A DNA stretch of 64,000 bases from Arctopsyche grandis (lineage: Eukaryota > Arthropoda > Insecta > Trichoptera > Hydropsychidae): the NCBI RefSeq assembly GCF_051622035.1, contig NC_135360.1, forward strand, positions 26,801,206-26,865,205, in the 5' to 3' direction. Position numbers and translations under genes: made by a program. The notes below the pieces were generated by a model. That model worked only from the letters and a program-made list of their open reading frames with translations. It had not been told where the DNA came from and ran no database searches. Of this stretch, positions 1 to 13,239 are shown in pieces (the stretch's first letter is position 1; every line of letters begins with the position of its first letter).

Positions 1-252
1 GTGTACGTGCTAATGTATACAATATTGCAGTACTTCAACTGGTTTGAATCTAATTTTTAATGAAAGTTTCCTTTAATTCAAATTCAAATCATTGAAAGAG
101 TGATTGTAAATTGAGTTAACAAGTGCATGGGCCTGAAAAACGCCGATAGGCTTTGTATTTTGAGCATGTACAAAGTAAACAAGAATACTACCCGATGAGC
201 CTTTCCACATAGCATTGAACAAAAAGGTCGTGTAATCCGTATCAATGTTTAT

Positions 253-410
253 AAAGTCTTGCTTACACCGGAATCTCTGACTTTATAACCATAGCAGAAT
301 TTCCCGATGGAAATCCCTAACTGCTGATTGTTTTAGATTGTGGCTTGGCATTTAGATTGTGAGCATTACAAAAGCAATGAAGAAGATGGAACTAGTTTTG
401 GAAAAATACA
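253..410 (+). repeat. direct repeat, left copy (flanks LINE remnant)
   Basis: Shares about 150 bp with 1313-1465, including TATAACCATAGCAG, AATTTCCCGATGGAAAT and TAGATTGTGGCTTGGCATTT. Same orientation, about 1.06 kb apart. Confidence 0.8.
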
Positions 411-629
411 TTCATTAACATTTGAAAGACGGAGCGTCGAGATCGAACGAGTGTCCCGAACCGGGGTCGAGTAAGACCCCAGTATTTTTTAGTCAAAATA
501 CAGCTTTTCTGAATACAAATGGGTTGAATATATATCTTATTAATCATTTTTTACATCAACATAAAAAAGTTTTAGTCCTATAGCATGTTTTTGACTATTT
601 TTGCTTTGAACATGGTGTCAATGTTTATA

Positions 630-1300
630 AATAATAATAATAATATCTTTTTATTCCAGGCGATAGGGAGAATAGTGCAATCCCCAACGCCCATATAAAT
701 AATATATAGATAATAACATTATTGAAAAATAATAATAATAAACGATAATAATAATAATAATAAGAAAAATCAATCAATTCAATGTCCATTTAAGGCGGTC
801 GGTGGAGTAGCTCCATCCATCGAACATATAGCGAAGAATGCAAATGAGAAGATGCAGCAGCAAGAAGACAATTAGAAGACAAAAATATACGAAGACGTAG
901 AGAGGCAGCACTCATCATGAGAATGGCCTCAAAATTTGCAACGCGCTGCAACCCCTAGCCTGAGGAAAGCATGGTAGCAATTGTTATATTGTACTTTTAT
1001 CTTCCTCATCGTCTCCCGCTTGTATCTGGTCCATAATTTTCCAGTATAAAGGCTAGTACAAAAGGACATAAATAATTGTCTCTCAACTTCTACATTGCAG
1101 TGGTTAAACCATCTTGCCAGCATTTTAGCCCATACACAAATAGCTCTTCTTTGTCTTTTGATGTCACGGTCATCAGAGAGATCCTCCGTCAGCAGGTGTC
1201 CCAGATACTTGACTTCCCTAACGGTTTCAAGATTACGTCCATCTAAAATAATGTTGGGGACGAAATGAGGACCTCGGCCGTATCGGAAAATCAATACCAT
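630..1300 (-). mobile_element. LINE (CR1/L2-like) reverse transcriptase C-terminal remnant
   Basis: The minus-strand frame at 1300-929 reads VREVKYLGHLLTEDLSDDRD, then CTSLYTG.LW and VQYNNCYHAFLRLG: the thumb region after the reverse transcriptase domain in L2/CR1-like LINEs. Similarity continues in another frame below 929 (SSNCLLAAASSHLHSSLYVRW), so the copy is frameshifted. Repeated AAT triplets near 630-760 look like the 3' tail. Truncated and dead. Confidence 0.75.
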
Positions 1301-1312
1301 GGATATTAACTG

Positions 1313-1465
1313 GTTTACACCGGAATTTCTGAATTTATAATCATAGCAGAATTTCCCGATGGAAATTTCTAACTGCTGAGTATTTTAGATTGTGGCTTGG
1401 CATTTAGAATGTGAGCATTACATTTTAACAACAACGAAGAAGATGAAACAAGTTTTGGAAAAATA
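1313..1465 (+). repeat. direct repeat, right copy
   Basis: Second copy of the repeat at 253-410, with scattered substitutions and a small indel near the GAAGAAGATG segment. Confidence 0.8.
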
Positions 1466-2494
1466 AATTCTTTAGACTTCTTTTGTTTATTATTATATTA
1501 TTCTATTAAAATATTTTGAAAACATGTAGAAGCAAAAAATAAACGTGTAAAGTGTTGCCAATTACTTATATGAGCATTCACTATTTGGTTAATTTTCTGA
1601 TACGTACATACATATAACTTGAAATAGAGCCATTTTTTTTTTATTTAAAGACATCCAAATCTCATTCATAATGGTTGCTGGTTTCGATTGTGCGATATTC
1701 AAAAATCAAAGTCGTCATGGACGGTAACGAGACTTTGGCCAACACAGGTGCAAATTTAAATTAAATTTTCTAAATATAGACAGTTACGATCGAAATGCTT
1801 TCGTATGCGCAGTCTACATACTAAACGAAATCTAAACGAGTTGCAATGAAGGAAAAAACCAGACTCGCCTGATAAGATGGTGACTTGTAAATTGAGACGT
1901 GAGTTTAAAGCAAAATTAGAATCTGGTAAATAAATCGTCTGTATCCTGAAGACTTGTGGAGTTATATACATACATACATATACATATGTATATGTAGGTA
2001 AATAAAAACAGCTCGTTTTGAAAATGTAGAACATGAATGAAGATCTAGAAAAAGCTCTTTCGTGCTCAAAGCAACGCAAAATAAGAATTTACATATATCA
2101 AACATAAGAAAGTTCAAGGAAAATCCAGAACTTTCTATACTATTATTACTTCATAATAAGTGAAATACAAGTTTATTTAGGATTAATTAATAACAATCTG
2201 ATGCAACGTTTACATTCTTATAAATAAGCAGTTTTGGTAAATCTGACATTTCCAGATTTATGTAGCTAGTACATATAGAGGGTTATATTTAGTTTATGTA
2301 TATATTTGTATTATCAACTGTTAAATATAATTCAATTAAATTCAGTAATAATACACATTCAAAATAAATATCGAAACCTTAATTTATTCGATTGTTTTAT
2401 CATGAAAAATATTTTCAAATAAATTTATTCTTATATAATGCAATCACTTTCTACACTTTCTACGTTTTACCTACAGCTCAGTTTTAACTTATAT
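1466..2494. other. no gene seen
   Basis: AT-rich, with short ATACATAC tracts. Open frames here show no homology. Confidence 0.5.
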
Positions 2495-2915
2495 GTTACA
2501 GTCCAAGTGTAAATTTCATTCGTTCATGAACGTACTAGTTTGTCATACACAACCTGGGCAATTATAGTGTACACAAAAGAATACATAGTTTATTCATGCA
2601 CAAACTATTTATTAGTTTAAGTATTCTCAATCGTTTGTCCCATTCTGTATGTACATATGTATGCTTACCCTGGGTTAAAATATTTGAAAAATTAGTGGAA
2701 ACTGGAATTACAGCAACGTTTTAATTTGGTTTCTATAGAATTTCCGTTTTAAATACTTGGAGTTTTGATATCTCAAAGGTTTTGACAGCTCAAAATCTTT
2801 GACAGCTAACTTAATATAGCTCTTGACTGTTAGCACACTACATAAGACCAATAGTTAGTTTATGAACAAACTACTATGTTTATGAACGAACTGGAGTGAT
2901 TAATTGGACTGTAAC
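2495..2915 (+). mobile_element. MITE-like element with GTTACAGTCCAA terminal inverted repeats
   Basis: Begins GTTACAGTCCAAGTG and ends TTGGACTGTAAC. The subterminal parts are also inverted (CGTTCATGAAC against GTTTATGAACG). 421 bp, no coding capacity. Related copies lie at 17217-17992 and 20950-21425, with a fragment at 12913-13060. Confidence 0.75.
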
Positions 2916-3029
2916 ATAATTAGATTTTTTCATCATTATCATACATATTTACCGCACATCAAATGCATTTTATGCAGTTTGTTTTTTATATCGACACTTT
3001 AGTTAGGAATGTATCGATTCCCTACTATT

Positions 3030-3275
3030 TTCGTTTTTAGGCTATTCTTAGTTTCACTTCGCTTATTGGTCTGACACTGTTTCCTACATTCTTCCAATCG
3101 GTTTGAAACTTTGCCATTTTGCGCAGTTTGGTCACCGATAAAAATTTAAATAAACACTTTAAAGAATCCAAAAATTTTGGAGACGACGACAGCTCAACTC
3201 TGCCAGTGGCCAGTAGCCTTATATGTTTGACTTTCCGCCCCCACTCGTTTTGTCAGATTTTAATTGTTTAAACGC
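3030..3275 (+). repeat. dispersed repeat (TTTGCCATTTTGCGC family)
   Basis: Contains TCTGACACTGTTTCCTACAT, GAAACTTTGCCATTTTGCGC and CCAGTAGCCTTATATGTTTG. The same segments recur at 20429-20680, inverted and diverged at 51330-51450 and 61975-62100, and partly at 34094-34160. Confidence 0.7.
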
Positions 3276-6200
3276 CTATAACTTTATGTTTTTCACATTA
3301 TATCTTATAAAATTTGCATTATAGGCTCTCATATGTGTATATTTTTACTCATAGGTTATAAAATAGTTCAAAAAACGGTTTATCTCAATTTTAAATAGCA
3401 TTACCTAGCAATATCAAATTTGATCGGTATTAAGCAGTTTAATTACTTGAAATATAAATTGCCTTATCAATTTAACTAGCATAATAGTAAGGCTTAAATT
3501 TAAAGCAGACACATTTACCAAATGACCAACTTATATACTTATATACGACTGCAATTCGCCAGACGTGATGTACTGACTGCGAATTCACCATTTAAATTAT
3601 GCAAGTCGTCACGGCGCCACCTAAATCGGCTGTGCAACAATGCAAAATTTACTGAATCGATGGTTCAAGGTTGGTTTCATTTGACACTAGACACATACCC
3701 GAAAATAAAAATCCAACTGCGACATCAATTGACTGTTTTTAACAAAATTTATCCGGAAAAAATCCAAGAACGCGGAAATCGACCGTACAAAATCAGAATG
3801 GTTAACCAGATTACGTTACGTAACAGTCTGGCGCCAATTTTGAACCCAGGTACTGTTACGTAAAAGACTTCCCAGACAGCATCATCAATATCCATGACGG
3901 TTGACAACGAGATCTTGCCCCCAATTTGACAATGAAGCCACCAGCCGCCGTGGCCCAGATGACGATAAATGGATCATTAACGACTGATCTAAACCGTTTC
4001 GCGTTACCCAAAAGTGTAACGGACGCCAAACAAATCGCAAAGTTGACACGACACGTAAAATCAAAGTATACGTATCGTATTTATGTAGTAAGTTCAAATC
4101 GAATCAGAAAAGTTCAACGGTTCAATTCGCCGCGCGGCATGTATAATTCGAATTGAATCTAATCAAAGGACAAGTGCAGTTAATCTGGTGAGGTTTCGCT
4201 CGTTGAGGGATGTCTGGCCCAAGTACACGTGTCGTATCGATAATGAAACCCCGACCTTAATTTGGCAATAAAAAGTGCCACTCTCGCCCACTCGTTTGCG
4301 AGGAAAAAATCGTCGTCTCGTGCGAAATCTGTCAGCACGCGTCGCCTTGCTCCGTTCTCGCACTCATCGATCCCCAGATTAAAATTTCAATTTTAATGAT
4401 CTGTCTTTGAGTTTGCGCTTTTTCCCATTATAAATATTTACAATTCTTTGTTGTTTGTGTGTGAAATCTGTTTTTAAAATATTACAATAAAATCGGTGTG
4501 TAAAATTATGCAATTAATGGCATGTGTGAGATCAACATGTCACACTATCTTTCATCATTATTATTATTCACATAAAATAAATATATTTGAGAGCAGCTAT
4601 CTTTCTCTATTTTATTATAACGCTATTTAAGCTTTTTACTAGGTTCACTCTGTTAGTTCAGTAACATTCCCGACCGTCAAAAAATTGTGATCTGATTTTG
4701 AACCACTTCCACTCTTCAGATCGCTTTGATATCATACCGACATAGGGATCTAGGTAACATTATTCTTCTCCTACAGTTTAATCATTAACAAACTTCTTAA
4801 ACATTACATTGGAATCTTGTGTCAGGTTTAAGCCATGATAGCTAGCTATCCAAACACATCTTTCTACCGCCCCTTCACAACTCACAGGCTAAACAGTTAA
4901 AATTTTATTTACTAAAAAGTTTTTTTACTCTCATCTCATATAAACTTAATATTACTGAAGAGTATTCAAAGGTAAGGGAAGTAAAGTCAAGGTATAAGAA
5001 AACAATCAGGTAGGTTTCAGATCTTTAATGATGCTCTTCTGGTGGTAGCCAGGCTTCGAATGAATCGCAGTTCGAGAGCGCCCAATATTTAAACATATTG
5101 GGCGCTCAGCGCATACAGATATTCGCGAGATCTTATTGGTCGACGAGTCGCGCGTTCCTATTGGCCGTAACGCCGGACTCTTCTATACGTTGACGTCAAC
5201 GCGAGATTAGGCCATCGGCGCTATCTCTTAATCGTTACGTTACATTACCATATATGCTTTCTCACATACATACGTTTTCAATTCATTAATAGATTATATA
5301 TATTAGTAATATATTGGTGAAATTCGTGGACTAACTATTAAAATGTTTTGACCAAATCATAACCTCTACTTAGCGCGGAGAATGTTGGAAAGAGATGTTC
5401 TGGAGTGTCCACACTCCTCATTGGAAGACCAATGGAGGTCGCGATCCTCAGGAATGAGGATGTCCACAAAAATATATTTAGGATCAAAACTCTTTGCTAC
5501 CGGGCAAGCCTACGGAAACATAAGCAGAGTGAAATTACTGAATGTACCGCGCATTGAAGAATTAGACTGCTCTAAATTAAGTGACAAAACACAAAATTTT
5601 GGAACTCTTAAATGCATCAAATAAAATTATTATGCTTCAATATTAATAAACAAATTCACCGATTTATTATTAAATTTATTTCAATTTTAAAAATGTTGGT
5701 ATGGATCTTCAAAATATACAAACGTAATATGTTTGTATATGAACAAAAATATTATTATTATTATATGTTTGTATATGAAATTGGTCAAACTGAACGACAC
5801 ATCTGTTGCAGGAACAGACAAATTACGGTCATCTGGTGCCCATATTTTATATAAAAAAAATCACAAAATCATTAGAGTCATACTGGTATAAGTGATATCT
5901 CGAATAAAATCCCCAAAAAGGTAATTCATAAATTTTTGCGCATAATTAAATTCATATAATATTTATTTAACATAATATTCATTTAATATAATATTCATTT
6001 AATATAAATATTCATTTAAAAAAAATTGAGCTAAAAAAAACACTTTTGCGATATTTTTGACAGTTTGAAGTATTGCAAACAAACTTCATACATAATTGTA
6101 TGAATGAGAAGTTATGTCATGTTTATGATTATATTTATATTTTGAACCAATTTTACATTATTTTATTACAAAAAATGATGCCAAAACGAAGATAAGTATA

Positions 6201-8119
6201 CAGTTCACACATACCTGCAACAGAATCGTCACAATCACTCACAAAATATTAAAATCCATTGCTAATGTCACCCCGTCGACTATCTACCGCCCTTTTCGAC
6301 ACTTGTATCAGTATGGTTTATACATTTGTTAGCTTCATATTACGTCACTTGACGCATTCGCTTATAGATGGCGTGATTATCGATAATTCACTTAGGTCTC
6401 TTTGGCACAATAAGGAATATATGAAATGCTATTATTTTAGCACTAAAACCAGCTTTTTTTTAAAAATGTCACTTGTTCCAGTCTGGTTTTCAGCCCGTCA
6501 TATGCTTTCTAAATTTAAAATTTCTTATAAAAAAATACGCATAAATTATCACATATTGATCTTGAAATCACATAATAATCACTTATTTTATAAAATGTTT
6601 GATAGTTAAATTACTGTATTGCTAAATAAATAATTCGAAAGCATAGTTTCTTAAGCATATATGTATACAAATATATAAAACAAAACAGTGTGTTTCTATA
6701 TTTATTATTTTATTATATAACTATTGTGCATTGCCGGGTATTTATAGAATTTGCCCAGCGCTACTCGGGGGAGTGAAAGTTTGGAAAAAAACATTTAAAT
6801 GGCTCCAACCCCTTCCCAAACCCGTATGCGATAAGTTAGGGTACCGTGAGAAAGTGTACCAAATTACATATGTGGTACTATTTAGAAAAATATGGAAATG
6901 CATAGCATAAAACACACTTGCACGGCGTTGCCAGGGTGATTTTGTATGCGAGCCCTTTGATACCGGCCACTGAACCCATCATAAATTTATTTATGCTCAA
7001 ATAAATAAATTTAGGTATGTACTACGAAATACATAGTATAGTGAATTTGGTAGCCCTAAATTGAAAATTCTGGATTTCACAGAAAATATACATTTATATA
7101 TATTATGTACTTTTTTAATAATGTAATTTTTCCAATTTATTTTCTCCTCATATTTATTACAACCCCACGCTTGGCTTTTTCTGAATATTGAATATGAAAA
7201 TTTAATGATGTAATTACGGATATGTCATCAATCGGAAGTGATGACGATTTCAAATGTAACGAAATTAGTTTTGAACAAATCTCGCCTTGATCAATGCTAA
7301 TGCGTTAATCGGCTTCAGCATCGTCGAAATTTGCATTTGGAAAATTTCCAACACTTCTCAAACTATCTGAGAATAATGAGATCGGAATAAATATCGACGG
7401 TGTTGAGAGCACGTGCCGTTCATGTTTGTTTTGAGTCATTTAGATGGGGTTAAGGAAAACACAAGTTGTTTACATATATATATTAAATGTACATTATAAA
7501 TATAATAGAAGGCAGAAAAACGCACCGAAAGCATATTTATCCAATTTACACTTTCGTTATGATGCTAAATCACACCACAAACAAACATAAATACGTGGCA
7601 ATTTTATATAATTTTTGCATTATTACTAGTATAACAAAATAAGTATTTAATGCAATTGAATCAACCATTATATATGTATATATTTTTTATTTAAAAACAT
7701 GTCACTGTGGCCTATTTTGAAAATTAAAAAAAAAATACTTTTAATTTACATATGACTGGATAGTAATATGTAGAAGTAAAATATACGTATATAAATAAAA
7801 TTAAGTTATTAGAATGTTCTCTATGGATTAAAACTAATATATCTATTTTAACAAAATGAATTGCAGGAATAATCAAAATATTTATCCAAATAAACTCATT
7901 TGCTTGACCAAATTCTATTCACTATAAAAAATAAAAGTAAATTATTCAGTATGTATGTATGCAATATGTTTATTTTTTTCTAACTATCTGTATGTATGTA
8001 CATATGTAATATGTTTATAACCAATCATATTCGAAATAATAAATGTTAGTGTATAAAATTCTTCAAATTAATGTCTTACAAAAAATACTAAATTTAAATT
8101 AAAGTCTTCGTTGCCGAAT
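3276..8119. other. no gene seen; moderate-GC blocks and a hairpin
   Basis: 3500-4370 and 5030-5240 are richer in GC than their surroundings but show no recognised protein. A perfect 13-bp-stem hairpin lies at 5076-5107. The rest is AT-rich. Open frames found here look like chance. Confidence 0.45.
5076..5107 (+). repeat. perfect hairpin
   Basis: Arms GAGCGCCCAATAT and ATATTGGGCGCTC around a 6-nt loop. It is followed within 60 bp by two ATTGG (inverted CCAAT) motifs. It may belong to an old LTR, but no paired LTR is visible. Confidence 0.6.
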
Positions 8120-8283
8120 TTTTATTTTAGTCCTTTTTATACATAAAACGTGCTTATTTTGATTAAAAATTGTAATTTTAATTTTATGATTTTTTCTTAA
8201 TATCTTGAACATAAAATTAAAAGAACTTTCATGAAATTTAAAATTTGAAACTAGGGGTGCCATATACCTTCGGCCCGGGCCTG
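8120..8283 (+). mobile_element. partial hAT-like element (right part)
   Basis: Shares TTTTTATACATAAAACGTGC, AAGAACTTTCATGAAATTTA and the end GGTGCCATATACC...CGGCCCGGGCCTG with the element at 63001-63668. The left end is missing. Confidence 0.6.
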
Positions 8284-8287
8284 CATA

Positions 8288-8725
8288 TGTATATATATAA
8301 AAAATGGAATGTTTGTCTGTCTGTCTGTATGTCTCGTATAGACTCCTAAACCATTCAACCGACTGCGATGGAACTTTCAGTTGTTGTTGCATGCATGTCC
8401 GGGAAGCTTACTGTGAAATAAAAACGGGCAAAAAACCTCTTAATAATAATATTCGTAATTACGATTTTACTGGCGCGAAAGTAAAGCTATCCCGCCTTCA
8501 ACGCATCAGTTTGACAATAATCGCGCCACGCTTACCTCATACTCGAATGTACTGACCATTCAGGGCTGTACCACAAACACACAGCGGGTGGCCCACGCCA
8601 GCAAATGTATCCGTAACGTATCCCGTTCCCGTTCCATATGTCTGTGGAACGGGAACGGGAACGAGAATGGGAACGGGAATTGCACGCGTTATTGTGACAT
8701 TGCAACGCATGCCGGGATCAACTAG
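8288..8725 (+). mobile_element. Helitron-like non-autonomous element, family 2, copy A
   Basis: Starts in a TATATATAAAAAATGGAATG leader with TGTCTG repeats, then TCTCGTATAGACTCCTAAAC. Ends CGCATGCCGGGATCAACTAG followed by T, as Helitrons do (CTRR|T). Carries GGGAAC repeats near the 3' end. Confidence 0.65.
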
Positions 8726-8729
8726 TCTA

Positions 8730-9091
8730 TCTATATATCTATATCTATATATGTATAAAAATGAATGTCTGTGTGTGTGTGTGTGTCTCGTATAGGCTCC
8801 TAAGCCACTGAAGCGATTACGATGGAACTTTCAGGATTTGTTGTATGCATGTCCATGAAGATTACTGTGAAAAAAAAACGGGAACGGAAACGGGAAAACC
8901 GTGAATGGGTGTCATTGCAACGCTATAATTTCAAATGTTTTCGCATCGCGACCAACGTGTTCGCCGACTGCGTTTTTCCGACAAATGGGAACGGGAACGA
9001 GAATGGGAAAGGGAACGGGAACGAAAATGGGAACGGGAACGGGAATCGCATGCGTTATTGTGGCGTTGCAACGCATACAAGGTTCAGCTAG
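8730..9091 (+). mobile_element. Helitron-like element, family 2, copy B
   Basis: Immediately follows copy A. The leader is CTATATATATG-like with a GTGTGT run. It shares GGCTCCTAAGCCACTGAAGC and a GGGAAC minisatellite (about 8988-9048), and ends TTCAGCTAG|T. The open frames over the minisatellite are not genes. Confidence 0.65.
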
Positions 9092-9102
9092 TATGTACAT
9101 AT

Positions 9103-9399
9103 ATAATATTTAATGTCTGTCTGTGTGTCTCGTATAGGCTCCTAAACCACTGAACCGATTACGATGAAACTTTCGGGATTTGTTGTATGCATGTCCGGGA
9201 AGATTACTGTGAGAAAAAATCGTCCAAAAATGGTAACGCAAACGGGAAAAATGGGAATTAGTGTCATTGCAACGCAATAATTTCAAATGTGTTCGCTGCC
9301 TGCGTTTTTCCAACAAATGGGAACGGGAACAAGAACGGGAACGGGAACGGGAATCTTATGCGTTATTGTGGCATTGAAACGCATGCCGGGTTCAGCTAG
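9103..9399 (+). mobile_element. Helitron-like element, family 2, copy C
   Basis: Third tandem member, with GGCTCCTAAACCACTGAACC, a GGGAAC array at 9318-9353 and the end GCCGGGTTCAGCTAG|T. Confidence 0.65.
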
Positions 9400-10639
9400 T
9401 ACATATATAAATTAACGCCTGGAAATTTTTATTTTTAAACATAATCTACTAAGTAAAAGTGGAATTAATTTTGTTCTTAAAAAGGTTCGATTTAATGTGA
9501 ATAAAAGTGATTCCTTAAAGAAAATCTAATATAGAAAAATATGTTTATATATTTTTCACCCTTATATTGTGCTTACGACCTTTTGGACTTGACGGGTGTG
9601 ATTTTGGGTATGGAAATAAACTGTTTGGGAGGTGCAGTGGCGTCGTTAGCGAACAGGATCTCACGTGCTGCCGATTTCATTGTGTTTCCAACGACGAGGC
9701 TCTCCGAGGAAGCGATTGTGAGTGGCGATAGATTTGTGTGTTCGTGTGACATTTATGCAAAACGCATACTTGGTTATTTGGCAGTGCATGTTGCATACTA
9801 AGTTGCACACAACAACCACATTCTACCGCATGCAACTTCCGCTTTTCCGTCATTTTCCGGAGCGCGCCCGCCAATGAAAAGCTTTTTGCCACACGCTCTC
9901 ACTACTTGTATATAATTTTTAGTTAATTTATTGATTGATGATTTACTTGTGTTTTCTATACAATATATACAGCCCATTATACTTAGACGTTGTAATTTAT
10001 ATCATTTCAAAACTGCGTACAGTATATTGTATGCAAACTGTTGACTTACTCGAATTTCAAAATAGAAGCCATGTCTATTGAAGGTTACATAAATCAATAT
10101 ATTTTATTTATTTGGTGGTTGAAAGATAATCGATTGACAGGCTATGGATATGAAAAATGTAAAAAGGATTTAAATGCCAGTTTAAGAATATAAATAAATG
10201 TGCTTTGATATTTGTAATATCTTTTTGCTAAAACAAATCTCTACGGAATTAAAATAGCATGACCTAATTCATGGTGTTATGATCATTTTTCATATTTTAT
10301 AAAATTAAATTTTCTTTATGGTATGTCATAAAAAAGTTTATTTCAATTAAAACTTTATCATTTGTATGAAAATTGGAGCAAATTTAAACTACAATATGAC
10401 ATAATAAAATTTTAATTGAAATTCACTGTAAACATTTAATAGACTCGTTAAAATTTCGCCTCATGGAATTAGATGATTTCCTCTTGATTATTTTAAAACT
10501 TTTTCGTGGAACTAATAAATTGACATTCAGATTTGACTTGTAAATCATTCTACAAGGAGAAATTCATTGTCGATTCCAAATTTGATGACGAAATACTCTT
10601 TGTCTATTTTTTTTTTGCATATCAGCTATATGCACTTGC

Positions 10640-10840
10640 TTGATTTAGATTTTTAAATGCGTTCTATTGTTACTTAATTATTTTCACAATACATCTTATA
10701 TCCATTTTAATAGCTACTGATCTACTGATCATTTTATATCTTACAATTTTTTTGTTACTAATTATAATATTATCTTATTTTAATGTTAATGTACAGCATA
10801 ATAAAAAAAAATTCAAAAACCTATTTACAATTCTTATAAA
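10640..10840 (+). repeat. AT-rich dispersed repeat, copy 1
   Basis: Contains TACTGATCTACTGATCATTT and GTTAATGTACAGCATAATA. Further copies lie at 22990-23175 and 61610-61790 in the same orientation. Confidence 0.65.
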
Positions 10841-12809
10841 TGCTCGAAATACATTTTATACATGATATTAACTAAAGTCGACGATCTAAAGCAATTTAAA
10901 TTACAATTTCATTAGTATGCATATAATACCTTACTAATTACATCATTTTTGAATTAAAAGTTTATAAATATCATAACCATAGAAACAATTTTACATAAAC
11001 TATAGTATATTGTAATAAAAACAATAAAAACCTTCTCAAACTAAGTATACATATACATACCTTTTGTATTGCGTTCTTAAAGTAAACATAAATGTCTTAC
11101 ATAAGCTAAAAATTTGGTTGAATGAGTTAGTTATATATAAGTTCATATGTAATTGCAATTTTGTTCTTGTTTTCATTTTCCATTAAAACCACTAGTAAAT
11201 TTTAAAAATATCGCTACATTCTTTGACAATAATTTAGAAAAGTTATTAATTTTAAATTTAGTTTCAAATCACGTATCCTTTTCAAAACTACTAAAGGCAA
11301 AAAGCTAGTAGTAAGCACGAAGGAATCGAAAGACAGTTAATTGCAATACAATTATGACGAATTTATTATCTTTATAGTCTTCCCAGTTAATTTCAATCCT
11401 TAAAATAATACTCGTATTTATTCAGTCTTATAGACATACAAACATACATATTATGCATATGTATATGTAAGTATCATTTTTCTCTAAGAATGTGATATGT
11501 TCCTTTTATTACAATATGGATATATTTATAATATAATATTAAAATTGCATCCGAAATTATTAATTTGAATTGAATACTCATTAATCCCTATACAAATATA
11601 TGGACTATTAATGGCTATCATTTCTACCATAGGCATAGGGCCAAACGATGCAATCGGCATATACATATATAACATATTATATGTACATGTTACAGATAGA
11701 CAAGGGCATCTCAAATGCGTTGAGTAACTTCTCACAATTTTTTTTTCGAAACGACATGACCTCCTGGCATAGGCCGATGATAACGACGTCCTTGTCGTCA
11801 GGTCGAAAAAGAATAACGAATGAAAAGCTTATTAAAATATTCTGAAATGACAACGTTCATTTGACAGATAACGAACACGTTGCGGATTTGATCCAATGCA
11901 GTTGTTCATATCACACCTCGGCTAATGAGTATATATTAATTAAATACATAAATCCGGCATCATTATTATATTTAAAGTGGATTAAATTATCATCAGATTC
12001 AATTTTGAACGCGCCAATAATTAATTTTCAAATGACAGCGTATATAAACATAAACGGTAAATACTTTCGGTCAAACCCTTAACTTGCCGCAACAGTGAAT
12101 ACATACATATGTCCCATTATAATTTGGCTGTCGTGTGTCAATATAATACGTAGATGTGCAATTCGTTTGAATAATATTATAAAACTGCAACGTGTAGCGA
12201 AAAAGTGAGTGACAGTAAATGGAAATTATCTGAATTTTATTATGTCTGACGATAGGTCAATACATTCGCTATTGTTTATTATTGTTCTCGACGACACAAT
12301 AAAATAAGTCGCAATTGAATCCACCCAATCAGGTATGCTTATAAAGATAAAATGCATTTTAGTGCAATTGTACTTTTTTCCATTTGTTTTTTGCGTCAGC
12401 GAAACAAAATCAAATTAGCGAAAACAACCGTTTGAAACTTTCTTTGTTGTAAAAGCACGTGTATACATGGACCAATATCTAATTACGAAGAATTGAGGTC
12501 ACGGCAGACAGAAAAACTTGTCACTGAAGATATTAAACAAATAATTGACTTCCTAAGATATATTCGATATCATTAATTTGGAACGTGATAATCAAACTAA
12601 AAGCGTTTCACCAGAAAATCCGCTTCCACTTCAACGTCCATTATATTCTACATTTTTTATTCTTAATTAATCTTATCCACTTTTCTTTCTTTAAAATTTC
12701 CTTCTGCATCCTTTTAGATGCAATTCGATTATTTATTTTATCTGATTATCTTTATTGTAAGGGTCAAAGTCAATTTTCATGTAATATTTTTTTTCACGAA
12801 GACATTTTT

Positions 12810-12890
12810 ATTTTTTACATAGATACATACATATATACACCAGGAAAGCCCCAATGCGCCTTCCTAGACAATTAATTATATAGGCTGATT
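12810..12890 (-). repeat. SINE-family tail fragment
   Basis: Matches the GCGCCTTCCTAGACAATTAA part of the SINE-like copies at 15437 and 48110. Confidence 0.55.
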
Positions 12891-12912
12891 TAAAATATAT
12901 ATGTACATATTT

Positions 12913-13060
12913 TACAGTCCAAGTGTCCACTCTGGTTCGTTCTTAAGCACACTAGTTTGTCCATACACGAACTATTGGTTTTAGCTTAAGTGCTAATAGT
13001 CAAAAGCCATCTTCAAATATCCATCACCAGGTGTCATATGAAACTTTTGGGGTCAAACCG
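12913..13060 (+). mobile_element. fragment of the GTTACAGTCCAA MITE
   Basis: Starts TTTTACAGTCCAAGTGT and keeps CACTAGTTTGTCCATACACG, but joins directly to the right-hand part (TCACCAGGTGTCATATGAAA): an internally deleted copy. Confidence 0.6.
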
Positions 13061-13170
13061 AAAAGTATTTATTAAATCCAATGAAAACGACTTTACAACG
13101 TTGCAACCCACGGCAAGCATACCTACATAGAAGAAAGAACAAACAATTAATAATACTTGTCCATACTTTC

Positions 13171-13207
13171 TACCATAAATATGAAATGAAATTACATATT
13201 TATGGTA
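13171..13207 (+). repeat. short inverted repeat
   Basis: TACCATAAATATG and CATATTTATGGTA, separated by 11 bases. Confidence 0.6.
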
Positions 13208-13239
13208 GAAAAATAATTCAAGTATTTATTAGAAATATA

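Larger units (their letters stand above)
9400..12912. other. no gene seen
   Basis: 9541-9895 is a GC-richer block with open frames on both strands and no recognised homology. 10640-10840 is one copy of an AT-rich dispersed repeat. The rest is AT-rich. Confidence 0.45.

Noticed and set aside
3805-3870. TGGCGCC after ...TAACA, resembling an LTR end plus primer-binding site
   Set aside because: No matching second LTR, no gag/pol, and the nearby ACGTAAC inverted repeat explains the TAACA.
8822-9113. Overlapping frames rich in Gly/Asn or Arg/Glu
   Set aside because: They are translations of the GGGAAC minisatellite inside Helitron-like copies.
9541-9895. GC-richer block with open frames on both strands
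   Set aside because: No splice, start or homology evidence; noted as unexplained but not called a gene.
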